Shown piece after piece: positions 43,465 through 51,726 of a stretch of DNA of 64,000 nt. Each line of letters begins with the position of its first letter. Positions within the stretch are counted from its first letter, which is position 1. A program made the translations under genes and the position numbers. The notes beneath the pieces are model-generated. The model had not been told where the DNA came from, ran no database searches, and worked only from the letters and a program-made list of their open reading frames with translations. Origin of the DNA: Rossellomorea sp036867415 (GTDB lineage Bacteria; Bacillota; Bacilli; Bacillales; Bacillaceae_B); NCBI RefSeq assembly GCF_036867415.1, contig NZ_JBAJHU010000005.1, positions 62,001 through 126,000 on the forward strand, given 5' to 3'.

Positions 43465-43536
43465 CTGGGCTAGCTGGATTCGAACCAACGCATGTCGCAG
43501 TCAAAGTGCGATGCCTTACCGCTTGGCTATAGCCCA
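43465..43536 (-). tRNA. trnQ: tRNA-Gln (anticodon TTG)
   Basis: Reading leftward, acceptor stem TGGGCTA/TAGCCCA, D-loop GCCAAGCGGTAAGGC, anticodon stem TCGCA...TGCGA with loop CTTTGAC (anticodon TTG), and T arm GCTGG/CTAGC-side with GGTTCGAATCC. Discriminator G, CCA not encoded. 72 nt, all canonical. Confidence 0.95.
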
Positions 43537-43636
43537 ATGTTGTTGCTACATAGGATAGTATGAGTAGATGGCAAAAAAATATACAATATTTTTTTTAGAA
43601 AGGTATTATGTGATTGAATGTGACTTTAAATAAGAA

Positions 43637-43691
43637 TCAAATAAAACAAAGAATTCTGTGATCTTTTGTCTTATAAATTATTTATAGAGAT
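43637..43691 (+). repeat. comG-promoter-like sequence, copy A
   Basis: 43646-43691 matches 44294-44339 at 38 of 46 positions without gaps, and the similarity continues ~10 bp further upstream with small indels. The shared core is CTTTTGTC-n-TATA-n-ATTATTTATAGA. Copy A points toward the end of the WGxxGxxG gene rather than toward an obvious coding region. Confidence 0.7.
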
Positions 43692-43704
43692 GTTAAATCG
43701 CAAT

Positions 43705-43758
43705 GAAAAAATAGAGAAACATGTTCAATGTAAATTGAATTTTCCATGAACATGTTTC
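43705..43758 (-). terminator. Terminator-like hairpin of the WGxxGxxG gene
   Basis: GAAACATGTTC (43716-43726) and GAACATGTTTC (43748-43758) form an 11-bp stem; on the minus strand it is followed by TCTATTTTTTC. Confidence 0.6.
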
Positions 43759-43828
43759 AATTATTACTTTTTTTTGAGTTGTAATAGGAGTTTTTTAAAA
43801 AGTTAAAAATTTGGTCATGAGAAAATGT

Positions 43829-44062
43829 CTATTTTTCATCACGACGTCGCAAACCTAATAAACCTGCTAAGCCAATTAGACCTAGCCAACCCCAATCGGT
43901 GTCATCATCATCATTTGCATTTTGAGTAGCTACGTTTCTGATGCCATTATCAAGATTGTCATTATTAACTTGGTCATTACCGTTATAGGCAAATATAGAA
44001 CTTGTAAACATCATTGTTAACAATAATAAAGAGCAAGTTAGCATTGTGATTTTTTTAGTCAT
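43829..44062 (-). CDS. Small exported WGxxGxxG-type protein
   Basis: A 77-residue protein with a signal peptide (residues 1-25, MTKKITMLTCSLLLLTMMF then TSSIFA, cleavage before YNG), a ~30-residue Asn/Asp-rich stretch, and a C-terminal tail DDTDWGWLGLIGLAGLLGLR followed by RRDEK. The tail has the WGxxGxxG motif, hydrophobic Gly/Leu run and basic end of short sorting-signal-like tripartite tails. Such tails resemble GlyGly-CTERM substrates of rhomboid-type sortases; whether that applies here is inference. AAAGGAGGG precedes the ATG. The gene is AT-rich compared with its neighbours and lies between two copies of a promoter-like sequence. Confidence 0.82.
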   Translation of the reverse strand: MTKKITMLTCSLLLLTMMFTSSIFAYNGNDQVNNDNLDNGIRNVATQNANDDDDTDWGWLGLIGLAGLLGLRRRDEK

Positions 44063-44282
44063 TTAAAAATCCCTCCTTTCAATGGTTTGGTTTAGCTTTA
44101 GCTTTAAGTGGAGGAAATTATTCAATATCGTTTAAAAGAATCGCTTTTATTAAATTTAGATATATAAAAGGGGAACAAATTCTGGACCCTGAACCCCTGG
44201 TACTTAAATAGAGAGCTTGTTAATTAAATCTAAGCTCTGTTTTGAATGTTGTTTCTTCGAATAATTTGATCCAATCTCGCTT

Positions 44283-44339
44283 CACATAAAAAAATAAAGG
44301 ATTTTGTAAACTTTTGTCGTATATATTATTTATAGAAAT
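44283..44339 (+). promoter_or_regulatory. comG promoter region, copy B
   Basis: The AT-rich stretch directly upstream of comGA, with TATATATTATTTATAG as likely -10 region and A-tract/T-tract pairs that could be ComK AT-boxes (AATA-N5-TTTT with one mismatch). In B. subtilis comG transcription depends on ComK. Nearly the same sequence recurs 648 bp upstream as copy A. Confidence 0.55.
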
Positions 44340-44345
44340 AGAAAG

Positions 44346-45434
44346 GTGGTGCCAATCACGATTTATCAATCGGTAGAATCTCTTTCGGAAATCATGCTCA
44401 AAGATGCAATGTTGAATGATGCATCCGATATTCACCTCATCCCAAGGCTCAACGATTACAACATTCAGTTCCGTAAAACCGGCGTACTCTCCCCGTTTCA
44501 ATCGATTCCTCTCGAACAGGGGGAAAGACTGATCGCTCATCTGAAATTCATGGCTTCAATGGATATCGGGGAAAAACGCAAACCTCAAAGCGGTTCCTTC
44601 AACACGACCATCAGAAACTCACCCGTCTCCCTAAGAATATCAACCTTGCCAACCAATCACCTCAAAGAAAGTCTTGTCATCCGGATACTCCCCCAAATGT
44701 TCCATGTTCCACTCGAAAAGATGTCTCTTTATCCTTCTTCAGCTAAAAAACTCCTTGCACTTCTCATGTATTCCCATGGCCTCATCATATTTACAGGACC
44801 GACCGGCAGCGGGAAAACTACAACCTTATATTCGCTTGTCCACCATTGTTCATCTATCCTCAACCGCAATGTCATTACCTTGGAAGATCCGATCGAAAAG
44901 GATCATGAAGATATGGTGCAGATTCAAGTGAATGAAAAAGCGGGGATCACCTATTCCACAGGTTTGAAAGCCATACTGAGGCATGATCCCGACATCATTA
45001 TGGTCGGTGAGATTCGGGATAGAGAAACGGCCGAGATAGCCATCCGTGCCGCTCTAACGGGGCATTTAGTTTTGACAACTCTGCACACCAAAGACGCCAA
45101 AAGCGCTGTATACAGACTGATGGAACTCGGAATCCATTGGCATGATATCCAGCAGACATTGATCGCAGTGTCGGCCCAAAGGCTGCTGAAGCTCAGGTGC
45201 CCGGTCTGTGAGTCGGACTGCAAGGGGGAATGTAAAGGGCAGGAAGCAATGAAACGGGCTTCTGTGTATGAAATTGTAACGGGGAGCGCTCTTAAGGAAG
45301 TCATTAAAGAAGCGAGGGGGGAAGAGGTATATTATCAGTATCCTACTCTCCGAACATTGATTAACAAGGGGGTGGCATTGGGATTTGTTCCAGAAGCTGA
45401 GTTCCGGAAATGGATTCATGAAGAAAATGGATGA
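44346..45434 (+). CDS. comGA: Competence traffic ATPase ComGA
   Basis: A ~360-residue cytoplasmic secretion ATPase (GspE/PilB type) that powers assembly of the transformation pseudopilus. Walker A IFTGPTGSGKTT (~residue 155), Asp box TLEDPIE, Walker B IMVGEIRDRETAEIA and His box TLHTKDA are intact, with a Cys-rich segment CPVCESDCKGEC near residue 280. The start is unclear: the in-frame GTGs at 44346 and 44349 overlap the AAAGGTGG ribosome site, whereas homology and spacing would favour an ATT at 44361. Confidence 0.9.
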   Translation: MVPITIYQSVESLSEIMLKDAMLNDASDIHLIPRLNDYNIQFRKTGVLSPFQSIPLEQGERLIAHLKFMASMDIGEKRKPQSGSFNTTIRNSPVSLRISTLPTNHLKESLVIRILPQMFHVPLEKMSLYPSSAKKLLALLMYSHGLIIFTGPTGSGKTTTLYSLVHHCSSILNRNVITLEDPIEKDHEDMVQIQVNEKAGITYSTGLKAILRHDPDIIMVGEIRDRETAEIAIRAALTGHLVLTTLHTKDAKSAVYRLMELGIHWHDIQQTLIAVSAQRLLKLRCPVCESDCKGECKGQEAMKRASVYEIVTGSALKEVIKEARGEEVYYQYPTLRTLINKGVALGFVPEAEFRKWIHEENG

Positions 45435-46440
45435 GCAGGGGAAGTTCCTGAAAAGAACAGGCGATCTTCTCACGAAAGGGTACACATTCTCGGAAGCGAT
45501 TGATTTTTTGCTTGTGCCGGGAAGGAGCGGTCCCAAGAAGTTAAAGAAGAGGATCAACCAGTCTTTCCAAAAAGGTGAATCCCTTTCTTCCATTTTTGAC
45601 CGTCATTTGAATATGCCCAAACAGGTATCTGCGCAAATATACTTTGCTGAGCATCATGGCCAGGTGGGGGAGACCCTGATCGAAGCCGGCAATTATCTTC
45701 TGAAGAAAAATGAAGAAAAACAAAAATTCCTGAGAGTCATCCAATATCCTGTCTTTTTGGTGCTGGTGGCCATCATGCTGATGGTGCTTCTTCGCAGAAT
45801 CCTGTTTCCCCGCTTTCAAGCATTATACAGTTCACTCGGGTACGATCAGTCAGACAGTATGCGTGTTCTGTTGTGGTTTATTGAAAGCTTTCCCACTTAT
45901 TTTTTTACATGTTTGCTGATCCTTGCAAGCGTTTTTCCCTTCCTTTATTTCTTCAAAAATAAATTGTTTCATGTGAGGCAAATTGTTTTCCTGACAAAAT
46001 TTCCGTTGTTGTCTTTTTTCATCAAGCAGGGGCATACTCATTTCTTTGCAAGGGAGTTCAGTTTTTTACTCAAGAATGGTGTATCCATCAATGATGCTTT
46101 AACCATCATTGATAAGCAGTCATACCGACCGACTCTCCAATACATCTCGAAGAAACTTCTTAAAGGGTTGAAGGAAGGGAGGCCGCTTCATGAATGTACG
46201 TCAAGGTTATCCCTTTTTCAGGAAGAGTTTTCATATGTGGTGGATCATGGTCAGAAGAACGGGAGGCTGGCCGATGAATTGAAACTGTACAGCGACATTT
46301 GTTTTGGAGAACTTGAAGAGAAGGGAAATCAATTATTGAAGTACATCCAGCCAACGATTTTTGCCTTTGTCGGACTGTTCATCATGGCCATTTATTTTTC
46401 GATCATGATGCCGTTATTTCAAATGATGCAAGGAATTTAA
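45418..46440 (+). CDS. comGB: Competence pseudopilus membrane protein ComGB
   Basis: A 340-residue PilC/GspF-type polytopic protein that anchors the pseudopilus machinery. Three long hydrophobic segments (residues ~110-130, 155-180 and 310-335) separate two repeats of the GspF domain (FLKRTGDLLTKGYTFSEAID; FAREFSFLLKNGVSINDAL). The start overlaps the end of comGA by 17 bp. Frame allows an earlier ATG at 45385, which lies deeper in comGA. Confidence 0.92.
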   Translation: MKKMDEQGKFLKRTGDLLTKGYTFSEAIDFLLVPGRSGPKKLKKRINQSFQKGESLSSIFDRHLNMPKQVSAQIYFAEHHGQVGETLIEAGNYLLKKNEEKQKFLRVIQYPVFLVLVAIMLMVLLRRILFPRFQALYSSLGYDQSDSMRVLLWFIESFPTYFFTCLLILASVFPFLYFFKNKLFHVRQIVFLTKFPLLSFFIKQGHTHFFAREFSFLLKNGVSINDALTIIDKQSYRPTLQYISKKLLKGLKEGRPLHECTSRLSLFQEEFSYVVDHGQKNGRLADELKLYSDICFGELEEKGNQLLKYIQPTIFAFVGLFIMAIYFSIMMPLFQMMQGI

Positions 46441-46461
46441 TAAACACAAGGGAGGTACACG

Positions 46462-46779
46462 ATGCTGAAAAATGAAAAAGGTTTTACGATGATCGAAATG
46501 ATGATTGTCCTGCTTGTCATTTCTGTCCTGTTATTTGTCACAATTCCGAACGTCACAAGCCAAAGCAACAAGATTAACTCAAAAGGATGCGAAGCATTCA
46601 TCCATATGGTAGAAGGTCAGGTGGAAGCTTATAAAATGGATGGTAATACGGAACCTGTCAGCATGGCTGCATTAGTCTCTAACGAGTATTTGAAATCAGA
46701 GTACCAACAATGCCCGGATGGCAGTACTCTTACAATCGATGCAGAAGGGAACGTGGTTGAAGAAGGTGCGGGGAATTAA
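46462..46779 (+). CDS. comGC: Major pseudopilin ComGC
   Basis: A 105-residue type IV pilin-like protein. The prepilin site KG-FTMIEMMIVLLVISVLLF is at residues 6-27, with Glu+5, to be processed by ComC. Two Cys residues (CEAF and QCPDG) can form the disulfide known for ComGC. RBS GGGAGG is upstream. It is the major subunit of the DNA-uptake pseudopilus. Confidence 0.94.
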   Translation: MLKNEKGFTMIEMMIVLLVISVLLFVTIPNVTSQSNKINSKGCEAFIHMVEGQVEAYKMDGNTEPVSMAALVSNEYLKSEYQQCPDGSTLTIDAEGNVVEEGAGN

Positions 46780-47221
46780 CAAACATCTTCATACACAGAG
46801 TGGTTTTACGTTCATAGAAATGTTCCTGGTCTTCCTTATATTCTCAACGCTGATGACCTTCGCTGCTTTTTCCGCAGAACCACTGAAAAATCAAACTGAA
46901 AAAAGTTTATTCATCTCACAGCTCCAATCCGATCTCTACTTGATTCAAAGCCACAGTATTTTCTCACAATCTTCTCTCACATTAGTTTTCTATCCATATG
47001 CCAATAAGTATGTCGCGAAAGATTATTACGGGAAAACCCTGGTTTCCAGAGAGTTTCCTGACGGCATTAAGCTTTCAGAACTTAACAGGTTGAATGAAAT
47101 AGTGTTCAATCCATCAGGGAATACAAATCGCTTCGGTCAAGTTTATTTTAATTGTGACGAATCTACTATAAAACTTACATTTCAAATCGGACAAGGAAGA
47201 TTTTATGTACAGGAACTCTAA
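46757..47221 (+). CDS. comGD: Minor pseudopilin ComGD
   Basis: A 154-residue minor pseudopilin with prepilin motif SG-FTFIEMFLVFLIFSTLMTF (residues ~16-36). It overlaps comGC by 23 bp. TTG 46757, with AGAAGGGA 6 nt upstream, is preferred to the earlier ATG at 46718, which would add a stretch before the usual short leader. Confidence 0.9.
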   Translation: MKKVRGINKHLHTQSGFTFIEMFLVFLIFSTLMTFAAFSAEPLKNQTEKSLFISQLQSDLYLIQSHSIFSQSSLTLVFYPYANKYVAKDYYGKTLVSREFPDGIKLSELNRLNEIVFNPSGNTNRFGQVYFNCDESTIKLTFQIGQGRFYVQEL

Positions 47222-47522
47222 TGGATTTTCATTGGCTGAGAGTTTGATCGCTTTCAGCTGCTTTATGATGATTATGGTTTTTTTTCTTCCCTTTTGCATC
47301 AGGATGATGGTTACTCTGCAAGAAAAGCAACAGAGGGTGGAAGCGTTGAAATTTCTGCAGGAAGGAATGGAGCAGGCGATTGTCACGAATGAATTCGAGT
47401 CACGAACCCGTACGTTCGAAGATATCGTTTATACCTTCAGGTGGGAAGGGACGGGAAGTGAAAACGCTTGTGTGTCTTATACAAAGGGGGGCGACTCTCA
47501 TGAAATTTGTGCTTCTGAATAA
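47205..47522 (+). CDS. comGE: Minor pseudopilin ComGE
   Basis: A 105-residue protein with the prepilin-like N terminus NG-FSLAESLIAFSCFMMIMVF. It overlaps comGD by 17 bp, with AAGGAAG as RBS. Low sequence conservation is usual for ComGE; the order in the operon identifies it. Confidence 0.88.
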   Translation: MYRNSNGFSLAESLIAFSCFMMIMVFFLPFCIRMMVTLQEKQQRVEALKFLQEGMEQAIVTNEFESRTRTFEDIVYTFRWEGTGSENACVSYTKGGDSHEICASE

Positions 47523-47955
47523 TAAAGGCTTCACGTTTTTGGATGCCCTCCTTTCATTTTTTGTATTCTCTATCATTTCACTTAGTTTTCCCTTGATCAT
47601 GAAGGGATTTGAAACAATTAAATCGGACAGCATCCCGCCGCGTTACTATGAATGGAATTTGTTCAGCGAAAGCCTGGGGAATGAGGTGTGGGACACTGGG
47701 GACATCATGGTTTCACCGGAACGAATCTCGTTTGAAAAAGAGGGGGAGTGGATCACATATGAAAGATATCAAAACTCTATGCGGCGTAAAGTGAACGATA
47801 GGGGACATGAAGTGGTGCTGCAATCGATTCATTCGATTGCTTTTTCTGAAGTTCCGCAAGGCATAAAAGTGAAAGTGGAATTTGAAGGAGGGGAGTCGAT
47901 GGAAAGTGCGTTTTATTATTTTTACAAGGATACAGCTCAGGAAACACCTGAGTGA
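47500..47955 (+). CDS. comGF: Minor pseudopilin ComGF
   Basis: A 151-residue protein with a short leader and prepilin motif KG-FTFLDALLSFFVFSIISLSF. ATG 47500 has AAGGGGGG upstream; the open frame extends back to 47380 but that part is inside comGE. It overlaps comGE by 23 bp. The later MESAFYYFYKD end matches the ComGF type. Confidence 0.88.
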   Translation: MKFVLLNNKGFTFLDALLSFFVFSIISLSFPLIMKGFETIKSDSIPPRYYEWNLFSESLGNEVWDTGDIMVSPERISFEKEGEWITYERYQNSMRRKVNDRGHEVVLQSIHSIAFSEVPQGIKVKVEFEGGESMESAFYYFYKDTAQETPE

Positions 47956-48301
47956 TAACGGGTTTTTATTACCTTATTCTCTCCTGCTCTTAGTCATTGT
48001 GATGTTCACGGCTGTTGCTTCGACAAGCCTTTTTCTAAGCAAGCAGCACTATTTAAACAATATGGGAAAAGTATATGAGAGAAATGTGAGCATTGCACAT
48101 GGCGTGCTGCTTGCCATTGAACGAAGTTCTCCGGGGACGTTTAAACAAGTCGGATCTTTTGGGCAAACCGAAACCAAGACCACGATAGTGAGTGGTCAGG
48201 AAATCAAGATGGAAATTACCTATCAATCTCCCGAGAAGGTTTTTCAGCCAGTCTCGGTTGTGTATAATAAGGAAACAAAACTTATTATAGATTGGAAGTA
48301 G
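47906..48301 (+). CDS. comGG: Pseudopilus assembly protein ComGG
   Basis: A 131-residue protein with one N-terminal hydrophobic segment (GFLLPYSLLLLVIVMFTAVA) but no standard prepilin Glu+5, as in other ComGG proteins. GTG 47906, 10 nt after GGAGGGGAG, is preferred; the ORF could begin at TTG 47882. It overlaps comGF by 50 bp. It completes the seven-gene comG set, all open. Confidence 0.85.
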   Translation: MRFIIFTRIQLRKHLSDNGFLLPYSLLLLVIVMFTAVASTSLFLSKQHYLNNMGKVYERNVSIAHGVLLAIERSSPGTFKQVGSFGQTETKTTIVSGQEIKMEITYQSPEKVFQPVSVVYNKETKLIIDWK

Positions 48302-48307
48302 TTAGCG

Positions 48308-48808
48308 ATGGCGATTTTTTTGATCGGTTTTATGGGAGCGGGAAAGACGACGGTCGGTAAAAGGCTTGGTGAAATTCAGAAACTCGAGGTCATCGATATG
48401 GATGAATACATCGAAGAAAGAACAGGCAGCTCAATCAAGGATGTTTTCAAGGAACACGGGGAAGATTACTTCCGGAACCTTGAATCAGAAGCATTGAAAG
48501 AATTAATGGAGAAAGAAGCTGTGATTACGACCGGCGGGGGGGTTGTTGAAAAAAAGGAGAACAGAGAGCTTCTGGCAAGAGAGAGGACCGTCTTCCATCT
48601 ATTCTGTTCCTTTGATGCCATATGGGAGCGGCTTAAGGAGGATGGCTCTCGGCCGCTTGTACAAAACAACTCCAAGGATGGCTTATTTGATCTGTACAAG
48701 CGCAGATTGTCCCTTTACAGAAGTGTCAGTACGATTGAGATTGACACCACCCATAAATCAATTGATGAAATCATAACTGATCTGGGACAAAACATCTGCA
48801 CTGATTAG
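48308..48808 (+). CDS. aroK: Shikimate kinase AroK
   Basis: A 166-residue kinase of aromatic amino acid synthesis (shikimate to shikimate-3-phosphate). P-loop GFMGAGKTT (residues 7-15), DMDEYIEERTG (shikimate/Mg site), FRNLESEAL and TTGGGVV substrate loop, and the lid Arg in GSRPLV are present. It sits 6 bp after comGG. In B. subtilis aroK is elsewhere, but this comG-linked place occurs in other bacilli. Confidence 0.95.
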   Translation: MAIFLIGFMGAGKTTVGKRLGEIQKLEVIDMDEYIEERTGSSIKDVFKEHGEDYFRNLESEALKELMEKEAVITTGGGVVEKKENRELLARERTVFHLFCSFDAIWERLKEDGSRPLVQNNSKDGLFDLYKRRLSLYRSVSTIEIDTTHKSIDEIITDLGQNICTD

Positions 48809-48855
48809 ATTAATTCACTGTGGATATACTGATAAAAGCGGAAGGTGGTGCTTTT

Positions 48856-49038
48856 ATGTCAGTGAATGATTACGTGAAATTCATAACTCAAACATTTGTA
48901 AAGCATTATGAAAAATCACCTCATGAACGAAAGTCGTTAAAACATCAAAGGAAAAATGAGCGGCCGCCGTTTTTGTTCAGATGGTTCGGAATTCTTCCCT
49001 ACGCCTTTATGGTATTGTTTAAGAAGGATAAAAAATAG
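48856..49038 (+). CDS. yqzE: YqzE family protein
   Basis: A 60-residue basic protein (MSVNDYVKFITQTFVKHYEK at the start, then KHQRKNERPPFLFRWFGILP) with one C-terminal hydrophobic stretch. It matches YqzE, found after comG in B. subtilis. RBS GGAAGGTGG precedes the ATG. Function unknown. Confidence 0.85.
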   Translation: MSVNDYVKFITQTFVKHYEKSPHERKSLKHQRKNERPPFLFRWFGILPYAFMVLFKKDKK

Positions 49039-49075
49039 AAACCGCTCCTGTCGAAAGCAGGGCGGTTTCTTTTCA
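49036..49075. terminator. Bidirectional terminator between yqzE and yqhG
   Basis: GAAACCGCTC (49038-49047) pairs with GGGCGGTTTC region (49060-49069) with one bulge, flanked by T- and A-runs. Confidence 0.8.
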
Positions 49076-49081
49076 TTGTTA

Positions 49082-49873
49082 CTAGTGGGAATGCTGTAAG
49101 TAGAAGATCCCGCCATTGATGATGTCAATAGAGATTTTTGGCTCATACTGCTCTTTTAGTGCCTGCTTTTCCATTTGATAAGATTCAGGTTTCTGCTCAT
49201 GATCTCCGTAGAAATGATTCAATAGCTGTAAATCTTCATCCCATTTATTTCTTGCTTCATCTGCCCATTCGAAAGACTCTTTCTCGATCCCTTGCAGCAG
49301 GTAACTCTGAATGCGGTTTATCCCGCTTTTAGGTTTAATGATCGGTGTCAATGTAAATGAGAAGTCAGGAATCTTCGGTGTCAGCTTTTTGGATAATAAA
49401 AAATCGTGAAAACCTTCTTGGATATGACCGTTGATAAGGTTAAGCCCGATGCTCCGGATATTATCTTTTTTCAGGTGTGTCACATGTGATACCTTTATGT
49501 TCAGTCCAAGCCATGGATGAAGCGGCACTTGCTGCCCATCGGAAATCATTCTCTCTTCGTAGAGACGTATGTATCCTGCAAGATTTCTTGTTGAGCGGAA
49601 TATTTGATGCAGGCGGGGAGAGCCGAAGTGAACCAGCTCCCCTTTAAGATCATCCGGTGCCTTTTCGCCGTCCGTAACTAAAGAGAGTGACATCGGGTTT
49701 GGTATACCTCCTGTCTTCTCAAGGTAGTGCCAATAAAACGGTCTGTTCATCAGTTCTTTGTCCAGTTCGATCGTCAATTGGACGGTCATATGACCATCTC
49801 CGTTTGAAACCAGTTCGCATCCATTCGCTGTGAAATATCGTTCAAGAAATTGATGAATTTCGTGCTGATGCAT
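49082..49873 (-). CDS. yqhG: YqhG family protein
   Basis: A 263-residue soluble protein of the YqhG family (MHQHEIHQFLERYFTANGCE at the start, ending INGGIFYLQHSH). Function unknown. It overlaps the SNF2 helicase gene by 32 bp and is transcribed after it, so the two are coupled. The same pair occurs in B. subtilis (yqhH-yqhG). Confidence 0.87.
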   Translation of the reverse strand: MHQHEIHQFLERYFTANGCELVSNGDGHMTVQLTIELDKELMNRPFYWHYLEKTGGIPNPMSLSLVTDGEKAPDDLKGELVHFGSPRLHQIFRSTRNLAGYIRLYEERMISDGQQVPLHPWLGLNIKVSHVTHLKKDNIRSIGLNLINGHIQEGFHDFLLSKKLTPKIPDFSFTLTPIIKPKSGINRIQSYLLQGIEKESFEWADEARNKWDEDLQLLNHFYGDHEQKPESYQMEKQALKEQYEPKISIDIINGGIFYLQHSH

Positions 49874-51542
49874 TTGCTCGTTCCTCCTTTAGTTCTTCTG
49901 CAAATTGAATCATGCTGGTGAGGTTATCCATTTTTATTTTCATTTCTCCCTCGGTACGGGAAGAAGAGAGGATATCTGTCACATGTTCTTCAAAATCCGC
50001 AAAATCAAGACGGGTCAGAATATCATCCAGCTGACCGATCACTCTTTCGAACAGGTTTATTTTTTCATATAAGAGCTTCAATATATGTTCTTCCACTGTA
50101 TCTCTTGTGGCGAAATTATAGATATGCACATCCTCGGTCTGACCCAAACGGTGTACACGTCCAATCCGTTGTTCCAGTCGCATCGGATTCCATGGCAGGT
50201 CGAAGTTAATGACATGATGACAAAATTGAAGGTTGATCCCTTCTCCGCCTGCTTCGGTTGCAATCAACACCTGGGCATGATTCTGGAACAATTGGCGCAT
50301 CCAATCTTTTTTCCCGCGTTTAAATCCTCCTCTGAACGGCACAGACGAAATACCATGCTGCTTTAAAAACCATTGCAGGTACAATTGGGTCGCCCGGTAT
50401 TCCGTGAAAATGATGACTTTATCATTGATTTGCTGAATCAATTCCAATGCTTTCTGTGCTTTTGAATTGGTCGTCACGTTTTCCACTTTTTTCATTAATG
50501 CTGCAATCGTATTCTCAAATGCAACAGTAGGATCTTCTTTTTTCTCCAACATGTTTTTTAGCGTATAAAAAACGGATTCCCTGCTGCTGCAAGCTTCCCG
50601 CTGCAGAGTGAGAAGGGAAAAGGAACTTGATGTGACCCACTCATCATAACTGCCTTTTAACATATTGATACTATTGTATAAATCCCGTTCCGGTTCATTG
50701 AAATCGATGAGGATCGTTTTCACGTGCCGCTTAGTCCACTCGATTCCTGTATCGCTCCTTCTATTGCGGATCATGACTTTATTGATGAGATGGTTCAAGT
50801 TTTCATCGTCATGAACTGTTCTGTCCCCCTTTTTGTAACGATCGGTAAACCCAGTTTCATTTCCAAGATGACCGGGTTTTAAAAGAGAAACAAGATGAAA
50901 TATTTCTTCTATACGGTTTTGGATAGGGGTGGCTGTCAGCAATAAACAGAATTTTTTCTTCAGGTTCTGGACAAATTCATAGTTTTTGGTTTTGTGATTT
51001 TTCAGTTTGTGAGCTTCGTCTATGATGACGAGATCATAGTCCTGTTCATATACTTTTTCCCGGTGAGGGCTCCGTTTGGCTGTATCCATGGATGAAACTA
51101 CAATATCACATTGATCCCAGACATAGTTTTTACGCTGGGCGACAGCGGGGATGAAGAATTTACTGTTTAATTCAAATGCCCATTGCGAGACCAGGGAAGC
51201 AGGGACAAGGATCAGAACTTTTTTCACCAATCCGCGAATCATATATTCTTTCAAAATGAGACCGGCTTCTATGGTTTTTCCAAGTCCGACTTCGTCTGCG
51301 AGAATGGCTTTTCCATTCATTGCTTCCACTACCTGTCTGGCAGCTTCTAGCTGATGGGGGAGCGGTGTGACATTTGCCAAATGTTTTGGTGCCTGCAGCC
51401 CTTCAAAGTTCGGAATTGCCAGATGCTGTTCGCTTTCCACTGCCAGCTTATACAGCTCCCAATTTCCCCATGGGCCGTCATTATTTATTAACGTTTCCAG
51501 ACCTTCGCCCCACTCCTCGTTAAACAGAACATCAACATTCAT
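49842..51542 (-). CDS. yqhH: SNF2-family helicase YqhH
   Basis: A 566-residue SNF2/RapA-type ATPase. Walker A-type ILADEVGLGKTIEAGLI, DEAH box VIIDEAHKLKN, LLLTATPIQNR, and the C-terminal helicase motifs LIATEAGGEGINLQFCHHVI and RIGRVHRLGQTEDVHI are present. It probably remodels protein-nucleic-acid complexes; a precise role is unknown. It is divergent from the gcv operon. Confidence 0.92.
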   Translation of the reverse strand: MNVDVLFNEEWGEGLETLINNDGPWGNWELYKLAVESEQHLAIPNFEGLQAPKHLANVTPLPHQLEAARQVVEAMNGKAILADEVGLGKTIEAGLILKEYMIRGLVKKVLILVPASLVSQWAFELNSKFFIPAVAQRKNYVWDQCDIVVSSMDTAKRSPHREKVYEQDYDLVIIDEAHKLKNHKTKNYEFVQNLKKKFCLLLTATPIQNRIEEIFHLVSLLKPGHLGNETGFTDRYKKGDRTVHDDENLNHLINKVMIRNRRSDTGIEWTKRHVKTILIDFNEPERDLYNSINMLKGSYDEWVTSSSFSLLTLQREACSSRESVFYTLKNMLEKKEDPTVAFENTIAALMKKVENVTTNSKAQKALELIQQINDKVIIFTEYRATQLYLQWFLKQHGISSVPFRGGFKRGKKDWMRQLFQNHAQVLIATEAGGEGINLQFCHHVINFDLPWNPMRLEQRIGRVHRLGQTEDVHIYNFATRDTVEEHILKLLYEKINLFERVIGQLDDILTRLDFADFEEHVTDILSSSRTEGEMKIKMDNLTSMIQFAEELKEERANASARNSSIS

Positions 51543-51726
51543 GTGAAAAACATCTCCTTATTTCATAGAAAAATGATTGCCGGGAACTAATGGTTAATGG
51601 TAGGATTAGAGTAGATTACCTAATGTTTTGAAAACTATAATAATCCGAACATTCACATCGATTACATTTCAACTGTATATACTTCTAGTATGACCAAATG
51701 TTACATGGAATATTGGCGAATGATAG

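Noticed and set aside
44220..44540. 106-codon minus-strand frame over the comG promoter
   Set aside because: Two thirds overlap comGA antisense, no ribosome site; possibly a gene remnant at its end but not supportable.
47380..47499. Longer ComGF with 40 extra N-terminal residues
   Set aside because: The extension lies in comGE, lacks a ribosome site, and would bury the prepilin leader.
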